Shown here piece by piece: positions 24,006-31,773 of a DNA stretch of 47,190 nucleotides. The notes under the pieces were generated by a model. The model searched no databases, was not told the DNA's origin, and saw only the letters and a list, made by a program, of their open reading frames with translations. Origin of the DNA: SFWF01 sp045636705 (GTDB taxonomy: Bacteria; Bacillota; Clostridia; Oscillospirales; Acutalibacteraceae); the NCBI GenBank assembly GCA_045636705.1, contig JAZTYA010000017.1, forward strand, positions 1-47,190, read 5' to 3'. Each line of letters opens with the position of its first letter. Positions within the stretch are counted from its first letter, which is position 1. The translations under genes and the position numbers were made by a program.

Positions 24006-24686
24006 TTACCAATTTCCAGGGAACCACTCACCTGTTGGAGCAGATGAGGTTTCACCGGATGTTTGATTAGAACTTGTGTTTGTATCAGACACGGTACTCG
24101 ATACGCTTTCTGAACTTGTGTTGGTTACTACACTAGACACAGGTTCAGAGCTTGTATTTGTGGTAGTACTTGTAGTGGTAGAAGTTGTACCAGTTGGCGT
24201 ACTAGTTGAGGTACTGCTTGTTTCGGTTGAGGAAGTACCCTGCGCGCTGGTTGTACTCTGCTCTGAGGATGAAGGTGTAACTATAACTTCAAATCCCGGA
24301 GTATTGCTTGTTGTAGAACTAACCTGTGAACTTGTAGTAGTTTGACTTGCAGTTTCGCTAGCTACTTGGCTTGTTGTTCCACTTGTAGTATTACTTGCTG
24401 TGGAGTTACCGTCTATACTTGTTGTAGTATTGGAACCTGTATCAACACTTGAATCTGTATTGGATGATGTGTCTGTTGTTGAAGGTGTGGACTCAACCTC
24501 AACCTCAAACTCACTATTTTGATAAATGCTTTCTACAAAATCATTCCAAACATCTGTTAAACTTTCGATATCTTCAGACGAATTATTGTCTTGGCCTTTA
24601 CCAAAGGGGCTGAATATCAGAGTTGCTATAACTATAGCAGCCGAAATTCCTACGGTTACCAATACTGTTAGCAATCGTTTATTCAT
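24006..24686 (-). CDS. Membrane-anchored Ser/Thr-rich protein ending in WFPGNW
   Basis: 226 aa from the ATG at 24686, which overlaps the stop of the 40-aa ORF (TAATG), so translation is coupled. A single N-terminal membrane helix (about residues 5-25, LLTVLVTVGISAAIVIATLI) without a clear cleavage site suggests a signal anchor with an extracellular remainder. A short acidic region (about 35-65) is followed by about 150 residues of nearly pure Ser/Thr with Asn, Gly, Gln and Val, interrupted once by PGFEVIVTP. It would be an extended, possibly O-glycosylated stalk. The C-terminus SAPTGEWFPGNW is distinct, aromatic and shared with the 44-aa peptide downstream. No enzyme domain is seen. Function unknown. 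Confidence 0.75.
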   Translation of the reverse strand: MNKRLLTVLVTVGISAAIVIATLIFSPFGKGQDNNSSEDIESLTDVWNDFVESIYQNSEFEVEVESTPSTTDTSSNTDSSVDTGSNTTTSIDGNSTASNTTSGTTSQVASETASQTTTSSQVSSTTSNTPGFEVIVTPSSSEQSTTSAQGTSSTETSSTSTSTPTGTTSTTTSTTTNTSSEPVSSVVTNTSSESVSSTVSDTNTSSNQTSGETSSAPTGEWFPGNW

Positions 24687-24808
24687 TATAAATCCCAACC
24701 AAAATCGTTTTCCGAATCATTCAAGTCAGGTGTGCTAAAATCTACTAATAAAGCTTCTTCTGCTGTGAGGAGCTTTACATCTATCTGTGCTTCAATAAAT
24801 TTCTTCAC
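24686..24808 (-). CDS. 40-aa peptide between the cohesin-like and Ser/Thr-rich genes
   Basis: GTG start 8 nt after AGGAGG and 26 nt after the cohesin-like gene, with its stop overlapping the next ATG, so it is well placed as the middle gene of a three-gene operon. The product begins MKKFIEAQIDVKLLTAEEAL and ends SENDFGWDL. It is acidic with no signal peptide. The N-terminal half is paralogous to the 44-aa ORF at 23757-23891. Short clostridial peptides that start MKK(F/Y) with a hydrophobic patch and an acidic, Trp-containing tail are familiar as hypotheticals, but I know no assigned function. No radical-SAM or other peptide-modifying enzyme lies nearby. Confidence 0.66.
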   Translation of the reverse strand: MKKFIEAQIDVKLLTAEEALLVDFSTPDLNDSENDFGWDL

Positions 24809-24834
24809 TTTCGTTTCCTCCTGAATAATTCTAA

Positions 24835-25980
24835 TTATTTACTAGCTAAAGTTTTAATAATATCAATATTCTTAGCAAGAATATTAAGAAGTGCTTTGAA
24901 CTGGTCAACAGAAAGTTCTTCAGTTCTATCAACAACTTTGTCAGTAAGAATATTGTCTAAAGCAACCTTATCTGCATTGCCTTCAAACTCTTCAGAATCA
25001 GTAAGAGTTTTACCGATGCTAATAGCGATACCAGCTATACTCTTTGTAGCATATCCATTGTTAATTGCTGCTTTATCTTCTGTGTCATTATTACTATAAA
25101 TTACCTTGCCCTCTTCAGTGCCATCATCAATTCTTATGTAAGAACGAGAAACGATGTCAGTATTAAGAAGGCTGTTCATGTTGAAGGTAGCAGAACCTGT
25201 AAGTCTTGCTCTAATTGTAACATCTTCCTTAGGAAGAGCCGCACCTGTGCTATATACAGCGATAGCAGCCTTAACGGGCTTTTCATCGGTACCATAGTTG
25301 TGAGCAGCGTCAGCAACAAGTTCCTGTCCCTTTAAGAGTTTTGCAGGAAGGAATATAACGCCATATTCTTTTATGTCCTCTGTACCTTTAAAATTAATTA
25401 AAGATTCGAATCTAATATCCTGATCCTTGATCTCATCGGTAATCTTAATGGTAGCACCTGTCTTTAGAACCTGGTCTTTAGCAACGATTTCAACGCCTGA
25501 AAGGTTAACTAGAGAAATTCCGGGAGTACCAATTACGCCAGTACCCTTTTCATCAGAAATCATAAGGTCAAATGTGCCGTCACCAACACTTACTGAAGTT
25601 TCAGCAGTGGTAAGAGCAGTAAAGTTAATTGTGAACCAAGCCTCTTCTGTGCCGGGGTTGAGACCGATGAATGCGATTGCACCATTTGCTTCATCAACCC
25701 TAACAAGGTCGTCTAATCCCTTGTTCTTGTTAGCGAAAGCCTCAGAATATACAACGCTGTCGAAATCTAAAGCAGCAGTGTTGTAGAAAATTGTTCCCTG
25801 AACACCACCGTTACCTGTTGAAACAACTAGGTCAACAGAATATGTATCTCCTTCTTCTAACTGTGTTCTGCCTACGAGTTTAACTTCAGCTAATTCTCCA
25901 GCGCTTGCGGTTAATGCAACAGCACCTAAAAGCATTGAAAGTGTAACTAATACGGCAATAATTTTTTTGAAAGTACGCAT
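24835..25980 (-). CDS. Secreted cohesin-like domain protein
   Basis: 381 aa from an ATG after AGGAGG. A signal peptide (MRTFKKIIAVLVTLSMLLGA, cleavage near TASAG) is followed at about 30-165 by a beta-sandwich resembling cohesins: EVKLVGRTQLEEGDTYSVDL, GGVQGTIFYNTAALDFDSV and WFTINFTALTTAETSVSVGD. Cohesins bind dockerins in cellulosome-like assemblies, and related folds occur in other surface proteins. Residues about 170-330 form a second beta-rich region of unknown family. The C-terminal 45 residues are helical (LSVDQFKALLNILAKNIDII). No dockerin, sortase motif or membrane anchor is seen, so the attachment is unclear. It leads an operon with the 40-aa peptide and the anchored Ser/Thr-rich protein, which may hold it at the surface (inference). 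Confidence 0.72.
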   Translation of the reverse strand: MRTFKKIIAVLVTLSMLLGAVALTASAGELAEVKLVGRTQLEEGDTYSVDLVVSTGNGGVQGTIFYNTAALDFDSVVYSEAFANKNKGLDDLVRVDEANGAIAFIGLNPGTEEAWFTINFTALTTAETSVSVGDGTFDLMISDEKGTGVIGTPGISLVNLSGVEIVAKDQVLKTGATIKITDEIKDQDIRFESLINFKGTEDIKEYGVIFLPAKLLKGQELVADAAHNYGTDEKPVKAAIAVYSTGAALPKEDVTIRARLTGSATFNMNSLLNTDIVSRSYIRIDDGTEEGKVIYSNNDTEDKAAINNGYATKSIAGIAISIGKTLTDSEEFEGNADKVALDNILTDKVVDRTEELSVDQFKALLNILAKNIDIIKTLASK

Positions 25981-26022
25981 AGCTTTTTCCTCCTAAAGCT
26001 TATTTTATTTTTTTTAATTTTT

Positions 26023-26068
26023 ATGGGGTAAATTTCGACTTTTTCGTCAAAAGGGTTCACTACCCCAT
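26023..26068 (-). promoter_or_regulatory. Leader hairpin of the cohesin-like operon
   Basis: On the minus strand ATGGGGTA and TACCCCAT (8 bp) enclose a second possible helix TTTGAC/GTCGAA. It is not followed by U residues, so it is not a terminator. It may stabilise the mRNA. Confidence 0.35.
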
Positions 26069-26082
26069 TACTAGTCCCCTAT

Positions 26083-26111
26083 ATACTACCACACTTTTTT
26101 CTCTATTGCAA
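26083..26111 (-). promoter_or_regulatory. Putative promoter of the cohesin-like operon
   Basis: On the minus strand TTGCAA, 17 bp, TAGTAT, giving a leader of about 100 nt that contains the hairpin at 26023-26068. The 150 bp beyond is very A/T-rich and holds no gene. Confidence 0.4.
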
Positions 26112-26262
26112 CCCTTTTTCAAAAAAAATTTTGTATTTTTTTAAATTTTCTTTTTTTGTACTAAAAAACAGAAAGTTTTTTGTACATTTTTGCTTTTTTA
26201 CTTTATTTTTTTTGAATTTTGATTATAATGTTTTATATAATTAATTGAAAGGAACAAACTTT

Positions 26263-27000
26263 ATGCCTTTTAGCTTTAATTTTGAGGTTATGGCTCACGA
26301 TATTGACATTCATTGTGAAGCTACACCTTCAAACGTAATAAAATATCTTCAAGAAACGGTTGACCGAAATTTAAAAAGATGCCATCCTACATATGAAGAA
26401 CTCTTAAAGCAAAATTTAAGTTTTGTTGTAAGCCGTACATCCTTAAAGATGTATGCTCCTTTAAAGGAATATAGCAAACTTGAGGTTGAAACCTGGGCAA
26501 CTGAAGGTAAGTCGGCCGCTTTTATGCGAAACTATCGCATTTTCTCCGACGGAAAGATTGCTGCCGAATGTGTTATGACCTGGGCTTTAATTGATATTAA
26601 AAACCACCGTTTATTAAAAGGTGGCGAGTTTGACGTTTCGTCTTATGGCACAGGCGAACTGATTAATCTCGATATGCCTTCTCGCTTCAGAGTGCCTGCC
26701 GATGCTCCTCTTACAAAGCGTCGTGAAAAGAAGGTCTATTATTCTGATATCGACCGAAACATGCACATGAATAACGTTAAGTATTACGATTTGATTTTTG
26801 ACTGCATCCCGGACTGTCAAAACAAGCGAATGACCTCTTGCATGATGAATTACGTTAAGGAAGCTCCTTTTGGAAAGGTTTTGGAAATTTATTCCTTGCC
26901 GGTAGAAATTTTAGAAAACGGCGAAGAGGTTTACTCCTTTGTAACAAAGATTGACGGTAATACCAACGTCGAAGCAAGATTTGCGGTGGTAAACAGATGA
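26263..27000 (+). CDS. Acyl-ACP thioesterase (FatA/FatB type)
   Basis: 245 aa from the ATG at 26263, with AAAGGAAC upstream. The TTG at 26245 precedes the ribosome site. A TATAAT at 26224 may be its -10. The protein has the two-hotdog architecture of bacterial acyl-ACP thioesterases: first half with LSFVVSRTSLKMYAPLKEYS and RNYRIFSDGKIAAECVMTWA, second half beginning RREKKVYYSDIDRNMHMNNV, where DIDRNMHMNN carries the usual Asn/His-type active-site loop. It hydrolyses acyl-ACP to free fatty acid and ends chain elongation. It overlaps by 4 bp (ATGA) the EamA exporter gene. Confidence 0.9.
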   Translation: MPFSFNFEVMAHDIDIHCEATPSNVIKYLQETVDRNLKRCHPTYEELLKQNLSFVVSRTSLKMYAPLKEYSKLEVETWATEGKSAAFMRNYRIFSDGKIAAECVMTWALIDIKNHRLLKGGEFDVSSYGTGELINLDMPSRFRVPADAPLTKRREKKVYYSDIDRNMHMNNVKYYDLIFDCIPDCQNKRMTSCMMNYVKEAPFGKVLEIYSLPVEILENGEEVYSFVTKIDGNTNVEARFAVVNR

Positions 27001-27899
27001 GAAAACAGAGTTTTTTAGGCGCTTTTAGTTTATTTGTCGCCGCATTTATTTGGGGAACTGCCTTTGTTGCGCAGGACGCCGGCATGGATTTTATAGAGCC
27101 CTTTACCTTTCAGGCGGTTCGTTCCTATATCGGTGGAATTTTTTTACTCATTATTATATATATAAGGGATTCCTTCAAAAAATTTAAACCGCAGTTTAAG
27201 GAAGAGACAAAACCCGATAACAAAGCAACCTTTATAGGCGGCATTTGTTGTGGTTTTGTTTTAACCGTTGCCGCTTGTTTTCAACAGTTTGGCATTAAAT
27301 ACTCAACCGTCGGCAAGGCAGGATTCATAACCGCCCTTTACGTAATTTTTGTTCCCCTTTGCAGTCTTTTCTTTGGCCGTAAGGTCCGTCCGATTATTTT
27401 CGTTTCGGCTTTTCTTGGAACTGTAGGTCTTTATCTGCTTTGTATGGCAGAAAGCTTTTCGTTATCCCTTGGCGACACACTATTACTTATTTGCGCTTTC
27501 AGTTATACGGCGCATATTATTGTAATTGATAAATTCTCCCCGAACGCCGACTGCATAAAGCTTTCTTGCGTTCAGTTTTTCGTAGCGGGCGTGCTTGCTA
27601 CTGTATTAACGTTTATCTTCGAGAAACCAAGCCTTGAAGCGATACTTAAAACTACCGGTCCTCTTCTTTATACCGGCGTGCTTTCAAGCGGTATTGCATA
27701 CACCCTACAAATAATCGGACAAAAACATACCGAGCCTGCGGTGGCCTCTCTTATGATGAGTCTTGAATCGGTTTTTGCGGTACTGGCCGGAGCTGTAGTC
27801 TTAGCTCAAATTCCAACCGTTTATGAAGCGGTGGGTTGCTTAATACTATTCCTTGCTATTGTTATCGCTCAAATTCCGCCAAAGAAAAAAGTAGAATAG
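26997..27899 (+). CDS. EamA/DMT-family transporter
   Basis: 300 aa with ten predicted membrane helices in two EamA repeats. The first begins FLGAFSLFVAAFIWGTAFVA and contains FQAVRSYIGGIFLL and KYSTVGKAGFITALYVIFVP. The second has GDTLLLICAFSYTAHIIVID and the typical end SLMMSLESVFAVLAGAVVLA. Such carriers export amino acids or other small metabolites. The cargo cannot be told. Its ATG overlaps the TGA of the thioesterase gene, so they are co-translated. Whether this links export to fatty acids is unclear. Confidence 0.9.
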   Translation: MRKQSFLGAFSLFVAAFIWGTAFVAQDAGMDFIEPFTFQAVRSYIGGIFLLIIIYIRDSFKKFKPQFKEETKPDNKATFIGGICCGFVLTVAACFQQFGIKYSTVGKAGFITALYVIFVPLCSLFFGRKVRPIIFVSAFLGTVGLYLLCMAESFSLSLGDTLLLICAFSYTAHIIVIDKFSPNADCIKLSCVQFFVAGVLATVLTFIFEKPSLEAILKTTGPLLYTGVLSSGIAYTLQIIGQKHTEPAVASLMMSLESVFAVLAGAVVLAQIPTVYEAVGCLILFLAIVIAQIPPKKKVE

Positions 27900-27943
27900 T
27901 ATCAAAACAATATATTCAAGCAAAAGTTTAAATATTACATAAA

Positions 27944-27981
27944 AAACTGCCTTAAGCTAACACTTAAGGCAGTTTCGTTTT
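27944..27981. terminator. Bidirectional terminator between the EamA and P-loop genes
   Basis: A 13-bp perfect stem AAACTGCCTTAAG / CTTAAGGCAGTTT with a 6-nt loop, then CGTTTTTT. Confidence 0.83.
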
Positions 27982-28383
27982 TTAATATTTCTCGGCTATC
28001 TCCAAAACCTTTTTGGGAAGGTCCGCTTCGTCGCAAGAAATTGTAAATACATATTCGATATCGCTAGCCGAAAGTCTTTCAATAAAGCTATCAAGACCAT
28101 CTATTCCGCCGCCGATTTTAAGTGTTGCATCACCGTAAACGTGTGTTACGTCGTGGTTGCTTGCAGCAATACCACAGAGCATAGCATAATACTCGCCGTA
28201 ACCGGAAATTTTGTAATTTTCTGTATCAATGAGTCTTACTCCGCTTGACACGCTAAATCTTAACGAATCGCCTTTTTCAACGCAAACCACGTTGCCGGGG
28301 CTGTTCTTTACGGCTTCGTTCACCGCATCGATAAGTCTTTTTGTTTTGCCTGAACCTTTGTTTCCGATAATAAGTTTAATCAT
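27982..28383 (-). CDS. Small P-loop ATPase-like hypothetical protein
   Basis: 133 aa from the ATG at 28383, 10 nt after AGGAG. The GTG three codons earlier sits on the ribosome site. The N-terminus is a Walker A motif, IIGNKGSGKTKRLID (residues about 4-18). A Walker B-like strand is less clear (VTHVYGDATLKIGG). The rest is an alpha/beta fold with no further domain. Clostridial homologues are, as I recall, often labelled as PilT-like, but no pilus gene is near. It follows pgi on the same strand after 47 bp and may be in its operon. Function unknown. Confidence 0.75.
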   Translation of the reverse strand: MIKLIIGNKGSGKTKRLIDAVNEAVKNSPGNVVCVEKGDSLRFSVSSGVRLIDTENYKISGYGEYYAMLCGIAASNHDVTHVYGDATLKIGGGIDGLDSFIERLSASDIEYVFTISCDEADLPKKVLEIAEKY

Positions 28384-28407
28384 ACTATCCACTCTCCTTT
28401 ATATATT

Positions 28408-28431
28408 AACCGCTGAAGGCGGTTGTTTTTT
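28408..28431 (+). terminator. Orphan plus-strand terminator-like hairpin between pgi and the P-loop gene
   Basis: AACCGC-TGAAG-GCGGTT followed by GTTTTTTT reads as a terminator only on the plus strand, although both flanking genes are on the minus strand. It may stop antisense transcription, or act as a simple 3' hairpin for pgi. Confidence 0.38.
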
Positions 28432-29771
28432 TATTTTGAAAGTCTTGCCTCTAGCTCTGCCTTTGCGGTTTCATAACCTGGCTTGCCTAAAAGAGCAAAC
28501 ATATTCTTCTTATAAGCTTCAACGCCGGGTTGGTCAAATGGGTTAACTCCTAAAACGTAGCCCGAAATACCGCAAGCCTTTTCGAAGAAGTAAATTAGTC
28601 TTCCGAGGTTTTCTTCGTCCGCCTTGTCAAGAGAAATAACAAGGTTTGGAACTGCGCCGTCGGTGTGAGCAAGCACTGTACCCTCATAAGCCTTCTGGTT
28701 TACGAAAGATAACGGCTTGCCTGCAAGGAAGTTGAGTCCGTCACCGTCATCCTCTTCCTTCTCAATATAAACATCCTCGCCTGTATCTCCAATGTTTACA
28801 ACAGTTTCAAAGAGCATTCTGCTTCCGTCCTGAACGTATTGTCCCATTGAATGAAGGTCGGTCGAGAAGATTACACTTGCCGGGAAAATACCCTTTCCGT
28901 CTTTGCCTTCGCTTTCACCGAAGAGCTGCTTAAACCACTCTGCCATCATAGCAAATCTGGGTTCATAGGAAACGAGCATTTCAACCGTTTTGCCCTTTCT
29001 GTAAAGAGCGTTTCTAATAGCCGCATAGGTGTAGCAGTCGTTCTTATCGATATCCTTTACAGCATATTCTTTAGCAGCAGCTGCTGCACCTGCCATAATA
29101 GCATCAATATCAGCTCCGCAAACAGCTATAGGAAGGAGTCCTACTGCTGTAAGCACCGAGAAACGTCCGCCAACGTCATCCGGAATTACGAAGCACTCGT
29201 AACCCTTGCTATCAGCTAGCTGCTTAAGTGTTCCTCTTGCCTTATCGGTTGTGCAATAGATGCGCTTTGCAGCCTCTTCTTCACCGTATCTGTCCTCTAA
29301 AAGTTTGCGGAATATACGGAAAGCAACCGCAGGCTCGGTAGTTGTGCCTGATTTTGAAATGATATTTACGGAAACTCTCTTGTTTTCGCAGATTTTAAGT
29401 ATGTCGTTAAGGGATGAACCGCTTATTGAATTTCCTGCGAAATAGATATCAGGTGTATCCTTCGGCAATGCGTTATAGTTGTTTGATTTTAAAAACTCAA
29501 TAGCTGCGCGGGCACCAAGATAGGAACCGCCGATACCGATTACAACTAAAACGTCGGTGTCGGATTTTATTTTCTCTGCTGCTTTTTTGATTCTTGCGAA
29601 TTCTTCCTTATCATAATCTGTAGGAAGATTAATCCAACCTAAAAAGTCATTTCCAAGTCCTGTCTTGTTATGTAACATATCGTGAGCTGACTCGATTTGA
29701 GCTTTTAATCCCTCGATATCGTTCTCTTTTAAAAAGTCTTTTGCGTATTTGTAACTGAACTGTAGTGCCAT
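28431..29771 (-). CDS. pgi: Glucose-6-phosphate isomerase
   Basis: 446 aa, the shorter Gram-positive form, from an ATG after AGGAG. It interconverts glucose 6-phosphate and fructose 6-phosphate. Visible family features are VVIGIGGSYLGARAAIEF (phosphate-binding start), NIISKSGTTTEPAVAFRIF (the PGI signature with SKSGTT), DDVGGRFSVLTAVGLLPI and the C-terminal Lys region GVNPFDQPGVEAYKKNMFAL. It has its own promoter downstream of dacF and may read into the small P-loop gene. Together with pgm, the phosphoglycerate mutase-like gene and the aldolase, it is one of several central sugar-metabolism genes in the window. Confidence 0.97.
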   Translation of the reverse strand: MALQFSYKYAKDFLKENDIEGLKAQIESAHDMLHNKTGLGNDFLGWINLPTDYDKEEFARIKKAAEKIKSDTDVLVVIGIGGSYLGARAAIEFLKSNNYNALPKDTPDIYFAGNSISGSSLNDILKICENKRVSVNIISKSGTTTEPAVAFRIFRKLLEDRYGEEEAAKRIYCTTDKARGTLKQLADSKGYECFVIPDDVGGRFSVLTAVGLLPIAVCGADIDAIMAGAAAAAKEYAVKDIDKNDCYTYAAIRNALYRKGKTVEMLVSYEPRFAMMAEWFKQLFGESEGKDGKGIFPASVIFSTDLHSMGQYVQDGSRMLFETVVNIGDTGEDVYIEKEEDDGDGLNFLAGKPLSFVNQKAYEGTVLAHTDGAVPNLVISLDKADEENLGRLIYFFEKACGISGYVLGVNPFDQPGVEAYKKNMFALLGKPGYETAKAELEARLSK

Positions 29772-29811
29772 TTGAAACTCCTATAATACTGAATAATCTT
29801 TTCTTTATTAT

Positions 29812-29840
29812 ATTTTACACTAAACTTAAGCATTTTTCAA
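29812..29840 (-). promoter_or_regulatory. pgi promoter
   Basis: On the minus strand TTGAAA, 17 bp, TAAAAT in the 79-bp dacF-pgi gap. Confidence 0.55.
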
Positions 29841-29850
29841 CTGTTATTTA

Positions 29851-31068
29851 TCACAAATCGAACAAATTTTTAAGTATTCTGGCAACACACACCCAAAAAG
29901 ATAGCCTCTCACTAGACTCTACCGATTTAACGGCTATAACTCCTGCCTCTTGAGAGTTTATATATATGTGTATATAGCCTACGGTATCCCCTGATTTTAT
30001 TGGGGCTGCAATTTCGGTTGAAAGTTCGGTTTCCTTTGTAATCTCGGTTTTTTCGCCTTTTTTAATAAGAACCGATACCTTGCCTTCGGCTATTGGTGTG
30101 ATTTTGCTTTTAGTTCCCTTTCTAACCTTTATTATGGGCAGTTCTACATCCGTAGCGTCGATTTCTCTGTATTCAAAATTCGCAAAACCGTAGTCCAGAA
30201 GTTTTGCAGCTCCATTAAAACGGTCCTTGCTTGTTGGCGCGCCGAGAACTACCGCTATAAGCGTAAGTCCTTGTCTTTCTGCAACTGCCGAAAGACATGA
30301 GCCTGCCGTAGAGGTTGTTCCCGTTTTAAGACCGTAAGCGCCGTTATAGTATTTAATTAATTTGTTTGTATTTACAAGCTCGCTTTTACCGTCACGAAGG
30401 GAATCCATCCAAACGGTAGAATAATCACGAATTTTTTGATATTTTATAAGCTCTGCCGACATTTTTGCCACGTCGTGTGCCGTTGTATAGTGGTTTTCGT
30501 CATCCAGTCCTGTGCAGTTTACAAAGTTCGTGCCGTTCATACCAAGGCTTTTTGCCTTTTCATTCATTTTTGCAACAAAAGCCTCTTCACTTCCTGCTAC
30601 CGCCTCTCCAAGCGCTACCATAGCATCATTTGCCGAGGCAATTACCGTTGCCTTAAGAAGCTCGTGAACCGTCATTACTTCACCCGGTTCAAGCCAGATT
30701 TGCGAACCGCCCATACTGCACGCGTGGTCGCTTGCGGTAATTTGTGTTTCTAAGCTTAAAGCTCCGCCTTCGATAGCTTCAAACACTAAACAAAGTGCCA
30801 TTATTTTTGTAATTGAGGCCGGTGCCCTTTTTTCATCCGCATTACTTTCGTAAAGCACCCTGCCCGTGACCGCTTCGATTAATATTGCCGACTTTGCATT
30901 TATATCGAGAATTGTGCCGACAGGAGCGTCCGCCTGCTCGTTTGGTTCAAGTGGTTCGTCAAGGTCGGTCGCGTTATATTCCATACTTACTGTTTGAGCT
31001 TCCATTGCGTTTACCGATACAGGCATTATTAATGTGAATGCCAAAAGAATTGCTAATATTTTCTTCAT
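29851..31068 (-). CDS. dacF: D-alanyl-D-alanine carboxypeptidase, DacF type
   Basis: 405 aa from the ATG at 31068, preceded by a G-rich ribosome site that lies inside a hairpin. A signal peptide (MKKILAILLAFTLIMPVSVN) precedes the serine transpeptidase fold of penicillin-binding proteins: SITK (catalytic Ser-x-x-Lys at about residue 85), SAN (Ser-x-Asn) in KATVIASANDAMVALGE and KTG in GAYGLKTGTTSTAGSC. The C-terminal PBP5-associated domain (about 290-380) follows, with AEGKVSVLIKKGEKTEIT. There is an amphipathic end (FWVCVARILKNLF) that may touch the membrane. It trims the terminal D-Ala of muropeptides. In spore-formers the DacF family acts in the cortex, but sporulation cannot be concluded from this alone. 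Confidence 0.93.
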   Translation of the reverse strand: MKKILAILLAFTLIMPVSVNAMEAQTVSMEYNATDLDEPLEPNEQADAPVGTILDINAKSAILIEAVTGRVLYESNADEKRAPASITKIMALCLVFEAIEGGALSLETQITASDHACSMGGSQIWLEPGEVMTVHELLKATVIASANDAMVALGEAVAGSEEAFVAKMNEKAKSLGMNGTNFVNCTGLDDENHYTTAHDVAKMSAELIKYQKIRDYSTVWMDSLRDGKSELVNTNKLIKYYNGAYGLKTGTTSTAGSCLSAVAERQGLTLIAVVLGAPTSKDRFNGAAKLLDYGFANFEYREIDATDVELPIIKVRKGTKSKITPIAEGKVSVLIKKGEKTEITKETELSTEIAAPIKSGDTVGYIHIYINSQEAGVIAVKSVESSERLSFWVCVARILKNLFDL

Positions 31069-31076
31069 TATAAAAC

Positions 31077-31112
31077 CCCCACACATTCATTTATTTAATG
31101 AATATGTAGGGG
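31077..31112 (-). promoter_or_regulatory. Hairpin covering the dacF ribosome-binding site
   Basis: On the minus strand a 15- to 16-bp stem pairs CCCCTACATATTCATT with AATGAATGTGTGGGG (two G-U pairs, loop of 5 nt), followed by GTTTTATAATG, where ATG is the dacF start. It may be the terminator of mnmA-LUD, or a translational switch, since the G-rich ribosome site is in the 3' arm. Confidence 0.5.
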
Positions 31113-31120
31113 TAAGTTTT

Positions 31121-31762
31121 TTAATAACCCAACTCTTCTTCGCAGATTATTACCTTTATTCTGTTTTCCAGTCTTTGATATGCCGATATGACATAATCGC
31201 AACAAATTCTGTCAGGAGAATGGCATCCGTCGGCAAGGTTGCCGTTTATTCCCACGCAGACACCCGTTTTAGAGCAAGGTGTGTTTTTTCCGAGGCGTTT
31301 TGTGTTTAACGGGGCCGCTATTTGCTTTACCCTTTTTATTCCCTCTTGCACGTCCTTTACAATTTTGTTTGCCCCTATTACCATTATTACCTTTTTAGGT
31401 CCAAAAAGGATTGCGGATACGCGATTTGCATTTCCGTCGACGTTTATAAGCTCGCCGTTGATGGTAAGCGCATTTGCCGAGGTAAGATAAGCATCCGCAA
31501 AAAAGGTGTCCCTATATATTTTATTGACGTCTTCGGCGGTTAAGCCCTCTTTACTTCGGTCAAGGAAGTTATAATCTCCGCTTTTTAAAGCATCAAAAAT
31601 ACCTGTTTCGGCAAGGGTTACCGAGCCGCCGCAAGAAACGGTTTCACCTTTATTTAAAAGAGAAAGGGCTAATTCCTTTGCCTCTTCTTTAGTTTTTACA
31701 AAAAAGGCTTCCATATTGTTTGCCTTTAAGGCATCTATTGTCTTTTTGATTTGTTCTGTCAT
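31121..31762 (-). CDS. LUD domain protein (LutC/YkgG-like, DUF162)
   Basis: 213 aa from an ATG with AGGAG upstream, 11 bp after mnmA. The LUD fold is recognisable from KKTIDALKANNMEAFFVKTK, TVSCGGSVTLAETGIFDAL and ADAYLTSANALTINGELINV through VSAILFGPKKVIMVIGANKI, with a C-terminal cysteine-rich stretch NTPCSKTGVCVGINGNLADG. Longer paralogues (LutB, LutC) take part in L-lactate oxidation. Short stand-alone members like this in clostridia have no proven role. No lutA or lutB gene accompanies it. It is probably co-transcribed with mnmA. Confidence 0.85.
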   Translation of the reverse strand: MTEQIKKTIDALKANNMEAFFVKTKEEAKELALSLLNKGETVSCGGSVTLAETGIFDALKSGDYNFLDRSKEGLTAEDVNKIYRDTFFADAYLTSANALTINGELINVDGNANRVSAILFGPKKVIMVIGANKIVKDVQEGIKRVKQIAAPLNTKRLGKNTPCSKTGVCVGINGNLADGCHSPDRICCDYVISAYQRLENRIKVIICEEELGY

Positions 31763-31773
31763 TTTATTTTCTC

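Larger units (their letters stand above)
23923..24036 (-). repeat. Diverged duplicate, copy B: end of Ser/Thr-rich gene, terminator, promoter
   Basis: Partner of 23649-23790. It holds the WFPGNW codons and stop of the Ser/Thr-rich gene, the terminator at 23964-23989 and the promoter of the 44-aa ORF, in the same order and nearly the same spacing. Confidence 0.55.

Noticed and set aside
23757..24808. The two small ORFs as RiPP precursors
   Set aside because: No radical-SAM, LanM, YcaO or protease/transport partner lies nearby, and there is no cysteine- or Ser/Thr-rich core in the peptides.
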